Part shown: piece after piece, positions 16,284-25,208 of the stretch
Layout of the letters: every line of letters starts with the position of its first letter
Position numbering within the stretch: position 1 is the first letter of the stretch
Origin: CAG-492 sp035388585
Lineage (GTDB): Bacteria; Bacillota; Clostridia; TANB77; CAG-508
DNA length: 39,096 bases
Assembly (NCBI GenBank): GCA_035388585.1
Contig: DAOOQE010000012.1
Coordinates: 1 to 39,096 of the forward strand
Reading direction: 5' to 3'
Program-made: the position numbers and the translations under genes
The notes under the pieces: model-generated
The model's input: only the letters and a program-made list of their open reading frames with translations
What the model was told of the DNA's origin: nothing
The model's database searches: none

Positions 16284-18386
16284 CTATCTTTTTGCAATTT
16301 CTATATTAAACTCTCTACCTTTTATTTGTTTATTTTTCATACTAATTATTAATTCTTGAACAAATTCTGCTGGAATTTCTACAAATGAAAAACTATCCAT
16401 TATGTTTATTTTTCCTATTGCATTACCTGATACTGCTGTATTTGCAGTTATACTTCCAACAATATCTTTTGCTCTAATATCATCTTTTTTTCCTACATTA
16501 AAAAATAAATTAACCATTTCCCCATTGTTTACATTAAAATTTTTGATTTCTTCTTGAGAAGAATCATCTGTTTTATATGATTTTGTAAGTAATGCCTTTG
16601 CGATTAAATCTATAGAATTTCCATTTTTTATTAATTCTTCTATTATTTCTTCATTACAAAAAACATTATTATTTATTACTTCCTGAATTTCGTTTACTAT
16701 TTTTTTATTTCTTACAATTGCTACATCAGCTACTGTAGGTATACTTCCTTCTTTTATTTTAATTTTAGCATATCTTTCTATTTCGCCAATTCTTCTTTTT
16801 TCTCTTCCTACTATATACGTATAAGCTACTCCGCAAGTTCCATTTCTTCCTGTTCTTCCAATTCTATGAACATAATATTCATCATCTTGTGGGATATCAT
16901 AATTTATTACTAAATCTAATTCTTGTACATCTATTCCTCTTGCTGCTACGTCTGTTGCAACTAATATCTGTATTCCACCTGCCTTAAGATTTTTCATTAT
17001 TCTATCTCTTTGAGCTTGCTTGATATCACCATGAAGAGCTTCTGCTTTATATCTATTTCTTTTTAGAATTTCTATTAAGTTATCAACTTTTCTTTTTGTA
17101 TTACAGAATATTATTGCTTTTCTAGGATTATATACTTCAATTAATCTCATAGTAGCTTCATCTTTCATACCTTCTTTAATATTTATACCAATTTGTTCTA
17201 TAGTATTTACAGTTAGTTGTTCAGCCTTTATTGCTATGTTTACAGGCTCTTTTAAATATTTTTTTGTAATTCCCATTATTTTTTTATTCATAGTTGCTGA
17301 AAATAATATTGTCTGTCTTTCTTCTGGAACTTCTTTTAATATAATTTCTATATCTTCTTCAAATCCCATATTCAACATTTCATCTGCTTCATCTAAAACA
17401 ACTGTTTTTACATTATTTAATTTGAGTGTTTTTCTTCTCATATGGTCCATTACTCTTCCAGGTGTTCCTATAACTATTTGCACACCTTTTTTTAGCATTC
17501 TTATTTGTTGTTCAATATCTTGGCCACCATATATAGCAAGACATTTTACGCCTTCTAAATATTTTGTAAATTTTCTTAATTCATCTGTTACCTGAATTGC
17601 TAACTCTCTAGTAGGACATAAAATTATTGCTTGAACATCTCCACTATCTTCATCAATTTTTTCAATTAATGGCAATCCATATGAAGCTGTCTTTCCTGTT
17701 CCAGTTTTTGATTGTCCAATCATATCCTTACCTTCAAGGATTACTGGAATAGATTTTGATTGTATTTCTGTTGCTGTTTCATATCCTGAATCTGCAATTG
17801 ATCTTTTTAATTGGTTTGATAAGTTAAATTCTTCAAATTTAAAAAGCTTAACTGGTTCCGCTTTTATTTCTTCTACTGATTCCTCGAAATTTGCATCAAT
17901 AGTTTCAACCCTATTTTCATTTCTATAATCTCTTCTATTTCTTCCTCTTTGATCTCTTTTAGAATCTATTTTATAATCTCTCCTAGACTCAAAATTATTA
18001 TCTCTATTTAATTCTCTTCTTGAATCCCTTTTAAAATCTCTATTTGATTCATTTTTATTATCTCTGTTTTGTACTCTTTTTGAATCAGTTTTACTATCTC
18101 TATTTTGTACTCTTTTAGAATCAATGTTATTATCTCTATTTTGTCCTCTTTTTGAATCAGTTTTATAATCTCTTTTTGATTCTACTTTATAGTCTTTTTT
18201 TTGCTCTCTATTTTGCTCTGTATTATTTTCTCTTTTTGATTCAATATTTTTTTTACCTTTTAATTCTTGTTTTTTTTCAACGTCTTTACTACTTTTTCTC
18301 TCATTAAGATCCTCTTTTTTTATTCTAACTTTTGGTTCTCTCTTATTAGTTTTCTTAATTTCCTTATTTTCTATTTCTTTTTTCAT
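16284..18386 (-). CDS. DEAD-box RNA helicase with repetitive N-terminal tail (CsdA/DbpA class)
   Basis: 700 residues. A highly charged, low-complexity tail (about 1-165) carries 12-residue repeats such as DSKRVQNRD. The helicase core (about 183-550) has the Q motif, SKTGTGKT (226-233), PTRELA, DEAD (332-335), SAT (363-365), ARGID and HRIGRTGR (507-514). The end (about 625-700) resembles the DbpA/CsdA RNA-binding domain. Such enzymes remodel rRNA and structured mRNA, often in the cold. The basic tail probably binds RNA non-specifically. AGGAG lies 31 nt before the ATG, but a 21-nt hairpin between them would bring it close. No alternative start exists in that frame. A monocistronic unit with its own promoter and terminator. 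Confidence 0.95.
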   Translation of the reverse strand: MKKEIENKEIKKTNKREPKVRIKKEDLNERKSSKDVEKKQELKGKKNIESKRENNTEQNREQKKDYKVESKRDYKTDSKRGQNRDNNIDSKRVQNRDSKTDSKRVQNRDNKNESNRDFKRDSRRELNRDNNFESRRDYKIDSKRDQRGRNRRDYRNENRVETIDANFEESVEEIKAEPVKLFKFEEFNLSNQLKRSIADSGYETATEIQSKSIPVILEGKDMIGQSKTGTGKTASYGLPLIEKIDEDSGDVQAIILCPTRELAIQVTDELRKFTKYLEGVKCLAIYGGQDIEQQIRMLKKGVQIVIGTPGRVMDHMRRKTLKLNNVKTVVLDEADEMLNMGFEEDIEIILKEVPEERQTILFSATMNKKIMGITKKYLKEPVNIAIKAEQLTVNTIEQIGINIKEGMKDEATMRLIEVYNPRKAIIFCNTKRKVDNLIEILKRNRYKAEALHGDIKQAQRDRIMKNLKAGGIQILVATDVAARGIDVQELDLVINYDIPQDDEYYVHRIGRTGRNGTCGVAYTYIVGREKRRIGEIERYAKIKIKEGSIPTVADVAIVRNKKIVNEIQEVINNNVFCNEEIIEELIKNGNSIDLIAKALLTKSYKTDDSSQEEIKNFNVNNGEMVNLFFNVGKKDDIRAKDIVGSITANTAVSGNAIGKINIMDSFSFVEIPAEFVQELIISMKNKQIKGREFNIEIAKR
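17916..18242 (-). repeat. In-frame repeats in the helicase N-terminal tail
   Basis: Roughly residues 49-157 are built from degenerate units of about 12 residues (36 bp), the clearest being DSKRGQNRDNNI, DSKRVQNRDSKT and DSKRVQNRDNKN. The near-identical DNA makes this stretch prone to length change. Confidence 0.88.
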
Positions 18387-18395
18387 TTTTTTCTT

Positions 18396-18422
18396 GTATA
18401 AATATTTTATTTATACTCTCCT
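18396..18422 (-). promoter_or_regulatory. Hairpin between ribosome site and start of the helicase gene
   Basis: AGGAG (18418-18422) is followed on the minus strand by GTATAAAT, a 5-nt loop and ATTTATAC (18396-18416), then a 9-nt A-rich stretch to the ATG. When folded, the effective spacing drops from 31 to about 10 nt; when open, initiation should be poor. Translational control is an inference. Confidence 0.45.
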
Positions 18423-18445
18423 CTCATTTTATTAGTAACTTTATT

Positions 18446-18474
18446 ATTATATCATACTTTTTTTATTTATGCAA
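18446..18474 (-). promoter_or_regulatory. Promoter of the DEAD-box helicase gene
   Basis: TTGCAT, a 17-bp spacer and TATAAT preceded by TGA on the minus strand. The rest of the 400-bp gap 18387-18786 is T-rich sequence (18480-18740) in which I see no gene or clear repeat, plus the spo0A terminator. Confidence 0.65.
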
Positions 18475-18740
18475 TTATGTTAATTCATTTTTTTAATTTT
18501 TTTTAATATACTGGTTATTATATTACATTATATAAAAAAGAATTATCTATTTTACGTGATTTCATATTATTTTTTTTTTAAGTTTTCTAAAAAATATTAG
18601 GAATTAAAACTTATTTGCATTTTTTTTTATATTATGTGATTGTTTATTTATTATAATTGTAAGATAGGAACTTCAATTGAACTGAAACAAAAATTAAAGA
18701 AATATATGAATTTTTACCATATATAATTGTTCTTTTATAT

Positions 18741-18780
18741 AAAAAATGGTATCACTAGTTATAAACTAATAATACCATTT
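18741..18780 (-). terminator. Terminator of spo0A
   Basis: AAATGGTAT and ATACCATTT close an interrupted inner stem (TAGTT, AACTA), followed on the minus strand by six T. It starts 6 bp after the spo0A stop. Confidence 0.8.
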
Positions 18781-18786
18781 AAAATT

Positions 18787-19605
18787 TTATGCTGTTTTCA
18801 TTTCTAATCTTAATTTATCTGCAATTATTGCAATAAATTCTGAGTTTGTTGGTTTGCCTTTTGACGCAGATACACTATATCCAAAAATTTTTTCTACTGT
18901 ATCTGTTTGACCTCTTGACCAAGCAACTTCAATAGCATGCCTTATAGCACGCTCAACTCTTGAAGGAGTTGTTTTATGTTTTTGTGCTATTTCTGGGTAT
19001 AATTGCTTTGTAATTTGATTTATAATTTCTATATCGCTAACAACCATCATTATTGCTTCTCTTAAATATTGATATCCCTTAATATGTGCTGGCACTCCTA
19101 TTTCATGAATTACATTAGTTACAAGTGCTTCTAAATTCTCTTCGCTTTTTTTGCTTTCGCCAGTTATTTCTATGTATGGTGCTTTTATCTCTCTACCAAT
19201 ATAAGATAACTTTGCTTGATTTGGTTGATAGTTTTTTAATTCTCTTATTCTTTTTATTAGTACTTGAATTTCAAATGGTTTCACAATATAGTATTGTGCA
19301 CCTAATGATATAGCTTTTTGAGTAATTTTATCTTGCCCAATAGCTGATAGCATTATACATAAAGGTTTTTTAGTAATTTCTGATGTTTCTAGCTTTTCTA
19401 GAACTCCTAGTCCATCTAAGTGCGGCATTATTACGTCTAATATAGCAACATCTGGCAATGAGGTTTTTATCATTTCGTATGCTTCTTCACCATCTCTGGC
19501 TATTCCTATTACCTCCATTTCATCCTCTTTGTCCAAATATCCTGCTAACGTCATAGCAAATTCTTGATTGTCATCTGCTACTAATACCCTGATTTTCCTA
19601 CTCAC
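18787..19605 (-). CDS. spo0A: Sporulation master regulator Spo0A
   Basis: 272 residues. The receiver domain (about 4-125) has acidic pocket D11/D12, phosphorylation site D57 in AILDVIMPHLDG, a conserved Ser/Thr switch region and the KPF lysine. The C-terminal Spo0A DNA-binding domain (about 160-272) contains EIGVPAHIKGYQYLREAI and SRVERAIRHAIEVAWSRG, the recognition helix region that binds 0A boxes. Phosphorylated Spo0A starts sporulation and, in clostridia, often solvent or acid metabolism. The start is GTG at 19605 with GGGGG 8 nt upstream; the overlapping ATG is out of frame. Upstream lie a sigma-A-type promoter and three 0A-box-like sites, implying autoregulation. Confidence 0.98.
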   Translation of the reverse strand: MSRKIRVLVADDNQEFAMTLAGYLDKEDEMEVIGIARDGEEAYEMIKTSLPDVAILDVIMPHLDGLGVLEKLETSEITKKPLCIMLSAIGQDKITQKAISLGAQYYIVKPFEIQVLIKRIRELKNYQPNQAKLSYIGREIKAPYIEITGESKKSEENLEALVTNVIHEIGVPAHIKGYQYLREAIMMVVSDIEIINQITKQLYPEIAQKHKTTPSRVERAIRHAIEVAWSRGQTDTVEKIFGYSVSASKGKPTNSEFIAIIADKLRLEMKTA

Positions 19606-19653
19606 ATCACTTTCCCCCTATTAATAAATTTGTAAAAAAATTTTACATTTGTG

Positions 19654-19682
19654 ATTATATTATCTTAATAGTATATTTGCAA
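19654..19682 (-). promoter_or_regulatory. Vegetative promoter of spo0A
   Basis: TTGCAA, a 17-bp spacer and TATAAT on the minus strand, about 49 bp before the GTG start. The small palindrome AACGC-TT-GCGTT lies about 40 bp further upstream. Confidence 0.65.
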
Positions 19683-19753
19683 TAGTTTGCTGTAAAAAAT
19701 AGCTGTATTCCCTTGTAACGCTTGCGTTTCAACATAACTTTCGTGTTACTTTT

Positions 19754-19780
19754 TTTGACAATTTTCGACATTATTCGACA
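19754..19780 (-). promoter_or_regulatory. Three phased 0A boxes upstream of spo0A
   Basis: On the minus strand TGTCGAA (19774-19780), TGTCGAA (19764-19770) and TGTCAAA (19754-19760) repeat at exact 10-bp steps, one helical turn. Two match the Spo0A box consensus perfectly; the third has one change. They lie about 70 bp upstream of the -35, consistent with Spo0A~P autoregulation. Confidence 0.72.
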
Positions 19781-19884
19781 AATCTTATTAACTTAATCAA
19801 TTTTTTTAAAGATTTATCTAGAATTAATTTTATATTTTTATATTTTTATAAAATATATTTTTTAAAAAACTTATTTTTTTAAAT

Positions 19885-19942
19885 GTTTTTTTATAAACTA
19901 TTTTTTTATAAACTGTTTTTTGATAAATTGTTTTTTATAAAA
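19885..19942. repeat. Four short T-rich repeats after the YigZ gene
   Basis: About four degenerate units of 14-15 bp (GTTTTTTTATAAACT type) end at the stop codon of the gene starting at 20577. They form no strong hairpin. With the 0A boxes they make up most of the 339-bp gap 19606-19944. Confidence 0.7.
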
Positions 19943-19944
19943 TT

Positions 19945-20577
19945 TTATTTTAATATATTTTTTCTTATGTATTTACTTTTTATAATTTTATAATTAAGTA
20001 TTTTTATTAAATTATTTTCACATTTTTTCAAGAAATCAGAGAATTCTGTTTCAATAACCTCTATTCTACAATTTATAGTTTCCTCGTATTTTGTTTCATT
20101 TATATTAATATTATTTATTCTGCAATAATATTTAAAGTTTTCTAGCTCCTTGTATTCCAACTCTAATAAAACTTCTAATCCATTATCTATAATTATTATG
20201 CTTGATTGTTTTATGGATTTTAAAGCGGCTTCTGAGTAGGCTCTTACCAATCCTCCTGTCCCCAATAAAATGCCTCCAAAATACCTTGTAACTACTATAA
20301 TTATGTTTGACAATCCATTTTTTTCAATTATGTTCATGATTGGTAATCCTGCCGTTCCGACCGGCTCACCATCATCACTGAATTTTTTTAGAACTTCATT
20401 AGATTTTGTTATTTTATAAGCAAAACAAATATGTTTTGCATCATAATATTCTTTTCTAATATTTTTTATAATATCTTCTGCTTCATCTACACTTTCAACA
20501 TAAAAACAATTAGAAATAAATCTAGATTTTTTTTCTATTATTTCTTCGCATATATTTTCTTTAATTGTTTTAAACAT
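19945..20577 (-). CDS. YigZ/IMPACT family protein
   Basis: 210 residues. The N-terminal IMPACT (UPF0029) domain is clear: KKSRFISNCFYVESVDEAE, YYDAKHICFAYKI, FSDDGEPVGTAGLPIM and VTRYFGGILLGTGGLVRAYS. A shorter C-terminal ferredoxin-like part (about 135-205) is typical of bacterial YigZ. The biochemical role is not settled; eukaryotic IMPACT acts in translational stress control. GGGAG lies before the ATG. The 163 bp upstream hold a 63-bp-spaced duplication. Confidence 0.92.
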   Translation of the reverse strand: MFKTIKENICEEIIEKKSRFISNCFYVESVDEAEDIIKNIRKEYYDAKHICFAYKITKSNEVLKKFSDDGEPVGTAGLPIMNIIEKNGLSNIIIVVTRYFGGILLGTGGLVRAYSEAALKSIKQSSIIIIDNGLEVLLELEYKELENFKYYCRINNININETKYEETINCRIEVIETEFSDFLKKCENNLIKILNYKIIKSKYIRKNILK

Positions 20578-20661
20578 TATTTTCTCCCTAGATTAATTAA
20601 ATATTATTTTTCATATCTATTTCATAACTATTAAAGTTCATAATTATTAAATTTCAAAATT

Positions 20662-20752
20662 ATTTTATGACTTTTTCCTAGTTATTCCCGTATTATATCT
20701 TAAATATCATAAGTATTTCCAACTATTTTATAACTATTTCTTAGTTATTTCC
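20662..20752. repeat. 63-bp-spaced duplication overlapping the flavoprotein 3' end
   Basis: A 28-bp stretch starting ATTTTATGACTTTTTCCTAG at 20662 recurs at 20725 with four mismatches. The second copy covers the stop codon and last three to four codons of the neighbouring flavoprotein gene. Shorter 16-bp echoes (TTCATAACTATTAAAG type) lie at 20620-20660. Confidence 0.7.
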
Positions 20753-22003
20753 TGCTGTATAACCTGTGGAATATGCAATTTGCAAATTAAATCCTCCTGT
20801 ATAAGCATCTACATCAATAATTTCTCCGGCAAAATATAAACCACTAATTATTTTAGACTCCATAGTTTTTGGATTTATTTCTTTTATATTTATTCCTCCT
20901 GAAGTTATAATAGCTTCATTAATTGGCCTGAAACCACATATATTTATTGTAAATTCTTTTAGTGCTTTTATGAGATTATTTCTTTCGGCTTTAGTAATTT
21001 CATTTATCTTCTTGTTTGGATCAATACCTGATATTTCTACTATAGTTTCAATTAATTTTTGTGGTAATAATTTTTCTAAACTATTTTTAAAAAGCTTGTT
21101 TTTTTCTTTTTCGAAATCTCTTAATATTCTTATATCTAATTTATCAGTTGTTAATGCTGGTTTCAAATCAATTTTTAATTTTACCTTATCATTTTTAAAC
21201 AGATTTTCTATATTCTTGTATCTTAGTATATGAGCTGAACTACTTAATATTATTGGTCCTGAAACTCCATAATGTGTAAAAATCATTTCTCCAAAGTCAT
21301 TATATATTACTTTTTTATTATCTTGTTCCTCAATCTTTATTTCAACATTTTTCAAACTCAATCCCTGCAAACTTTTGCATATTTGCAAAGATTTTCCATT
21401 AGAAATAAGCGGAACCAGTGATGGTTTTATATCAATTATTGTATGACCTAATTCTTTTGCCATTTTATATCCATCACCAGTTGAACCTGTATCAGGATAA
21501 CTCATCCCACCTGTTGCTAATACAACTCTATCTGCATGCATAAATATTTCATGCTCGTTATTTTTACAATATACTCCAATTAATTTTTTATCTTTTATTT
21601 CTATTTTTGTAACTTGTGTATTAAGTTTTACATCTATTCTTAATTTTTTTATTTCTTCTTCAAAAGCATTTAAAACATCCTGTGACCTATCACTTTTTGG
21701 AAAGATTCTGTTTCCTCTTTCTTCCTTTACATTTACGCCACGATTTTTCAAGAATTTTACTATATCATCATTTGTAAATTTTTCAAAACAACTGTACAGA
21801 AATCTACCATTCCCTGGAACATTTCTAATAAACTCATCAATAGGTAAACTACTCGTTATATTACATCTTCCCTTACCTGTAATTAACAATTTTCTTCCTA
21901 AAGAACATTTTTTTTCTATTATAGTAACACTATTTCCATTTATAGCAGAAGTTATTGCAGCAATCATACCAGCTGGACCTCCACCTATTATTAAAACCTT
22001 CAC
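20741..22003 (-). CDS. HI0933-family FAD-dependent oxidoreductase (YhiN/BaiN type)
   Basis: 420 residues. The FAD-binding dinucleotide fold at the start is GGGPAGMIAAITSA, followed by GRKLLITGKGRCNIT, the signature of the HI0933 family. ATGGMSYPDTGSTGDGYKMA and the C-terminal FAD motif GLYFAGEIIDVDAYTGGFNLQ complete it. It is a cytosolic flavoprotein. Members include BaiN-like enzymes that reduce bile-acid enones, but most are of unknown substrate, so no substrate is assigned. The start is GTG at 22003 with AAGGAG 6 nt upstream. It follows the PLP enzyme gene by 78 bp. Confidence 0.92.
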   Translation of the reverse strand: MKVLIIGGGPAGMIAAITSAINGNSVTIIEKKCSLGRKLLITGKGRCNITSSLPIDEFIRNVPGNGRFLYSCFEKFTNDDIVKFLKNRGVNVKEERGNRIFPKSDRSQDVLNAFEEEIKKLRIDVKLNTQVTKIEIKDKKLIGVYCKNNEHEIFMHADRVVLATGGMSYPDTGSTGDGYKMAKELGHTIIDIKPSLVPLISNGKSLQICKSLQGLSLKNVEIKIEEQDNKKVIYNDFGEMIFTHYGVSGPIILSSSAHILRYKNIENLFKNDKVKLKIDLKPALTTDKLDIRILRDFEKEKNKLFKNSLEKLLPQKLIETIVEISGIDPNKKINEITKAERNNLIKALKEFTINICGFRPINEAIITSGGINIKEINPKTMESKIISGLYFAGEIIDVDAYTGGFNLQIAYSTGYTAGNN

Positions 22004-22020
22004 TCTTTTCTCCTTAAATC

Positions 22021-22110
22021 ATATTATTTTAGATATTACATTCATAATATTATCATCTCTCAACAGAATCATTAACTATAATTATATTATTTGAGATATT
22101 GCATTCATAA
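22021..22110. repeat. 63-bp-spaced duplication of the PLP-enzyme gene tail
   Basis: The 27 bp at 22084-22110, which encode the last residues of the PLP enzyme, recur at 22021-22047 with two mismatches. The copies begin ATATTATTT and end CATTCATAA. The downstream copy is noncoding. Confidence 0.8.
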
Positions 22111-23326
22111 CGCCTAATTTTCCATATTCATATGTTAGCCCACCTTGCATAAAAGCAATATACGGTGGTCTTATTGGAGCATCACAAGAAAGCTCTATTG
22201 AAGAACCTTGAGTAAATGCTCCTGACGCCATTATTACTTGATCTTTATATCCTGGCATGTCCCAAGGCTCAGGAATTGAGCTAGAATCTACTGGCGAACC
22301 CATTTGAATTCCTTGACAATATTTTATAAGTTTTTCTTTACTACCAAATTCTATTGTTTGAACAATATCTGATCTTTTTTCATCAAATCTTGGTTGAGCA
22401 TTATACCCTAAGTTTTCTAACATTTTACTTGCAAAAACAGCAGTTTTTAAACTACTTGCTACAACACTTGGTGCCATAAATAAACCTTGAAGAAATAATT
22501 TATTCATTCCTAAACTAGGACCCACCTCTTTTCCTAATCCTGGAGCTGTCAATCTTTGTGCTGCTAATTCCACTAATTCCTTTTTTCCAGCAATATATGC
22601 TCCATTTGGAGCAATCCCTCCACCTAGATTCTTAATTAAGGACCCAACTATAATATCTGCACCAATTTCGATTGGCTCAACTTTTTCTACAAATTCACCA
22701 TAACAATTATCAACCATTATTATAATTTCTTTATTAATTTCTTTTATAAATTTTATTACTTTTTCTATCTTATCAATTGTTAAACTCTTTCTGATAGAAT
22801 AACCTCTTGAACGTTGTATTTCTATTAATTTAATATTGCCTTTACTAACTCTTTGTTCTATTTCTTCATAATCAAAATCATCATGTTTTAAATCTATTTG
22901 TTCATATTTTATTCCATATGATTTTAAAGAACTATTATTTTCAACTATACCAATTACTTCATCTAAAGTATCATATGGTTTTCCTGATATACTAAGCAAA
23001 ATATCATTTGGTCTCAAAATCCCAAAAAGAGCAACAGTTAAAGCATGTGTTCCTGATATAAATTGTCCCCTAACCAGACAATCTTCAGCTCCTAAAACAT
23101 CTGCAAAAACTTTTTCTGTAGTATCTCTTCCAATATCTCCATAACCATATCCTGTAGTTGTTCCAAAATGCATTTCAGAGATATTATTTTTTTTGAAAGA
23201 ACTTAATACTTTTAAAGTATTAAGTTCACAATCTCTTTCAATATCTTCAAATACAGGTCGTACTTCTTCTGTAACTTTTTCCGCTAATTCAATTACTCTT
23301 TCATCAATTCCAAATGTTTTATACAT
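22082..23326 (-). CDS. Methionine gamma-lyase family PLP enzyme (YnbB-like)
   Basis: 414 residues. This is the fold-type I PLP family often labelled aluminium resistance or methionine gamma-lyase family. Features are HFGTTTGYGYGDIGRDT (about 53-69), RGQFISGTHAL (about 86-96), VDNCYGEFVE (about 205-214) and the PLP lysine K232 in GSLIKNLGGGIAPNG. The substrate is not established for the family. A longer frame begins inside the upstream WG-repeat gene, but ATG 23326 has AAAGGA 9 nt before it and matches the family start, so it is preferred. It lies 16 bp after the WG gene and is probably co-transcribed. Confidence 0.92.
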   Translation of the reverse strand: MYKTFGIDERVIELAEKVTEEVRPVFEDIERDCELNTLKVLSSFKKNNISEMHFGTTTGYGYGDIGRDTTEKVFADVLGAEDCLVRGQFISGTHALTVALFGILRPNDILLSISGKPYDTLDEVIGIVENNSSLKSYGIKYEQIDLKHDDFDYEEIEQRVSKGNIKLIEIQRSRGYSIRKSLTIDKIEKVIKFIKEINKEIIIMVDNCYGEFVEKVEPIEIGADIIVGSLIKNLGGGIAPNGAYIAGKKELVELAAQRLTAPGLGKEVGPSLGMNKLFLQGLFMAPSVVASSLKTAVFASKMLENLGYNAQPRFDEKRSDIVQTIEFGSKEKLIKYCQGIQMGSPVDSSSIPEPWDMPGYKDQVIMASGAFTQGSSIELSCDAPIRPPYIAFMQGGLTYEYGKLGVMNAISQII

Positions 23327-23342
23327 TATCTTCAATCCTTTA

Positions 23343-25076
23343 CTATTTTGTATAATATGGAGTACCATATCCATAATCAACTTTGTAATATTCTCCAATA
23401 AACTCTGGTGAGCCTTCTAATATTTCATATTCAGGTTCTTTTACTACCTTACCATCAGAGTTTATAGAACCCCATTTTCCATTACTTTTTATTCCTGCAA
23501 ATCCATTGCTATTAATTTCTGTTACAAATTCATATTTAGGCTCTACTATTATATTTCCATCCTTATCAGCAAATCCCCATTTATCATTTTGTTTTATAGC
23601 ATATATTTTATTCTCAAATACTTCTTTGTTTATTAACTCTTTACCTTGATAATCAAAATATTTAACAATATTATCTGTGGTCATTTTTACATAATTTGAT
23701 TCAAGAAAGATACTTGCTTTTTCTAAACTTGCAACCTTTACTAAATCAGCATTATAAAGATCCAATCTATTTTCATCAAGTTTTATTGCCTGAATTATTT
23801 TTGTATTATTAATTGTCTGAATTATGTCATATTCAAAATCAATTTTAATTTTTTCATTTAAATCAATTATTCCATATTTATTATCTTTTTTAGCAATATA
23901 ATTATCTTTATCTATATTTTTTAAACTGTTGTACTCATTTTTTGTTATTACATTTCCATTATTGTCTAATAATCTATATAAATCATTAGAAGTTATTGCT
24001 ATATTATAATTATCATTATCAGTTGTGCTAACACTTATATAGCCATTAAAACTATGTTTAACTCCATTTAAATCAAATACTTCAACTTCTGATTCTGTTT
24101 GAGCATTTATATATTTTCCAGAAATTATTATATTTGAAAATTTAATAGGAATTACTTCTTCTGAATTAAATTTAAGAACTCCTTGTTTAAGCCCTTTTTG
24201 TACTATTAATAAATCATTTTGTTTATTATAAAAAATATCTTCATAATCATGTTTAATTAATGTTTTACCATTTTGATAAACTGCTGCTCTACCATTTTTA
24301 AATGCAACTAAAAATGCATTTTTGTCATCTTTTTTATCTAAAATTCTTGTAATATCATTATATTCAGGTTTTAAAATTAATTTTCCATTGTAATCTACAT
24401 AACCATATCTAAATCCATTAGATGTTTTAATAGATGTTATAAATCCTGCATTATTATAATTTCCTTGTTGATTATAATATCCATCACATTTAATGTTATC
24501 ATATTGATGTTTTATTATAGTTGTTCCTTTTATATTTATTACACCATATTTAGAGTCTTTTTTTACTGCTAATAATCCCTCTCTAAAAGTTAATCCCTTT
24601 ATATCCTCATAAATAGGTTTTGTAATTTTTTTTCCCGAAAAATCTATTATTCCCCACCTATCATTTTCTTTATATTTTAGTACACTTGTATCATATGGCA
24701 TTGAACTTGTTGTATTTTCTATGTATATAGCTTCTACATTAACATATTCATATAATATTTTTTCTGATTTTTCATTTAATACAGTAATATTATATTGTTT
24801 TGTATTCTCATTGTAGTTACTCATACATATAAATAAAGGCTTTGATGGGTTTGGTATTTGTATATCATCATATTCCGGAGAAATTATTACTTCACCCGAT
24901 TTACTAAGTACACCACATCTTCCATCTTCTATTAATAAAAAATAATCTATGCTAGTTACTTTAACAACTTCATATTTCCTATTATTATCATATACTATTT
25001 TCGCTGTAACTGCTAATATTAATAAAATGATTATTATTGAAACAATTATAATTTTTTTTCCTTTTAAATTCTCCAT
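23343..25076 (-). CDS. Membrane-anchored WG-repeat protein
   Basis: 577 residues. A membrane anchor (about 8-28) is followed by about ten WG repeats of 40-60 residues across the whole outer part. Clear ones read DRWGIIDFSGKKITKPIYED, SKYGVINIKGTTIIKHQYDN, DKWGFADKDGNIIVEPKYEF and GKWGSINSDGKVVKEPEYE. WG repeats build beta-rich, probably protein- or wall-binding surfaces; no catalytic function is known. An ATG four codons upstream (25088) contains the ribosome site GAGG itself, so ATG 25076 with GAGGT 5-6 nt upstream is chosen. The promoter at 25152-25180 is a perfect consensus, suggesting strong expression. Confidence 0.88.
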   Translation of the reverse strand: MENLKGKKIIIVSIIIILLILAVTAKIVYDNNRKYEVVKVTSIDYFLLIEDGRCGVLSKSGEVIISPEYDDIQIPNPSKPLFICMSNYNENTKQYNITVLNEKSEKILYEYVNVEAIYIENTTSSMPYDTSVLKYKENDRWGIIDFSGKKITKPIYEDIKGLTFREGLLAVKKDSKYGVINIKGTTIIKHQYDNIKCDGYYNQQGNYNNAGFITSIKTSNGFRYGYVDYNGKLILKPEYNDITRILDKKDDKNAFLVAFKNGRAAVYQNGKTLIKHDYEDIFYNKQNDLLIVQKGLKQGVLKFNSEEVIPIKFSNIIISGKYINAQTESEVEVFDLNGVKHSFNGYISVSTTDNDNYNIAITSNDLYRLLDNNGNVITKNEYNSLKNIDKDNYIAKKDNKYGIIDLNEKIKIDFEYDIIQTINNTKIIQAIKLDENRLDLYNADLVKVASLEKASIFLESNYVKMTTDNIVKYFDYQGKELINKEVFENKIYAIKQNDKWGFADKDGNIIVEPKYEFVTEINSNGFAGIKSNGKWGSINSDGKVVKEPEYEILEGSPEFIGEYYKVDYGYGTPYYTK

Positions 25077-25151
25077 AATTGACCTCATTTCCTATTTTAT
25101 TTTTTACAAATTAGTTCATAAAATATTAGTTTTTCAATATTATTCCACTTT

Positions 25152-25180
25152 ATTATATATTTTATATTAATATATGTCAA
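25152..25180 (-). promoter_or_regulatory. Perfect consensus promoter for the WG-repeat operon
   Basis: On the minus strand TTGACA, a 17-bp spacer and TATAAT, the exact sigma-A consensus. It lies 76 bp before the WG start and 29 bp after the LPRTG-protein stop. Confidence 0.82.
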
Positions 25181-25208
25181 TGTCCTGATTTAAAGATTTA
25201 ATTATCTA

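Noticed and set aside
23327..23398. An N-terminal extension of the PLP enzyme overlapping the WG gene
   Set aside because: The extra residues are not family-like, and a ribosome site with proper spacing supports ATG 23326.
25089..25208. A frameshifted sorting tail downstream of LPRTGF
   Set aside because: No reading frame in the 120 bp after the stop encodes a hydrophobic stretch followed by basic residues; the region is the WG-operon promoter.
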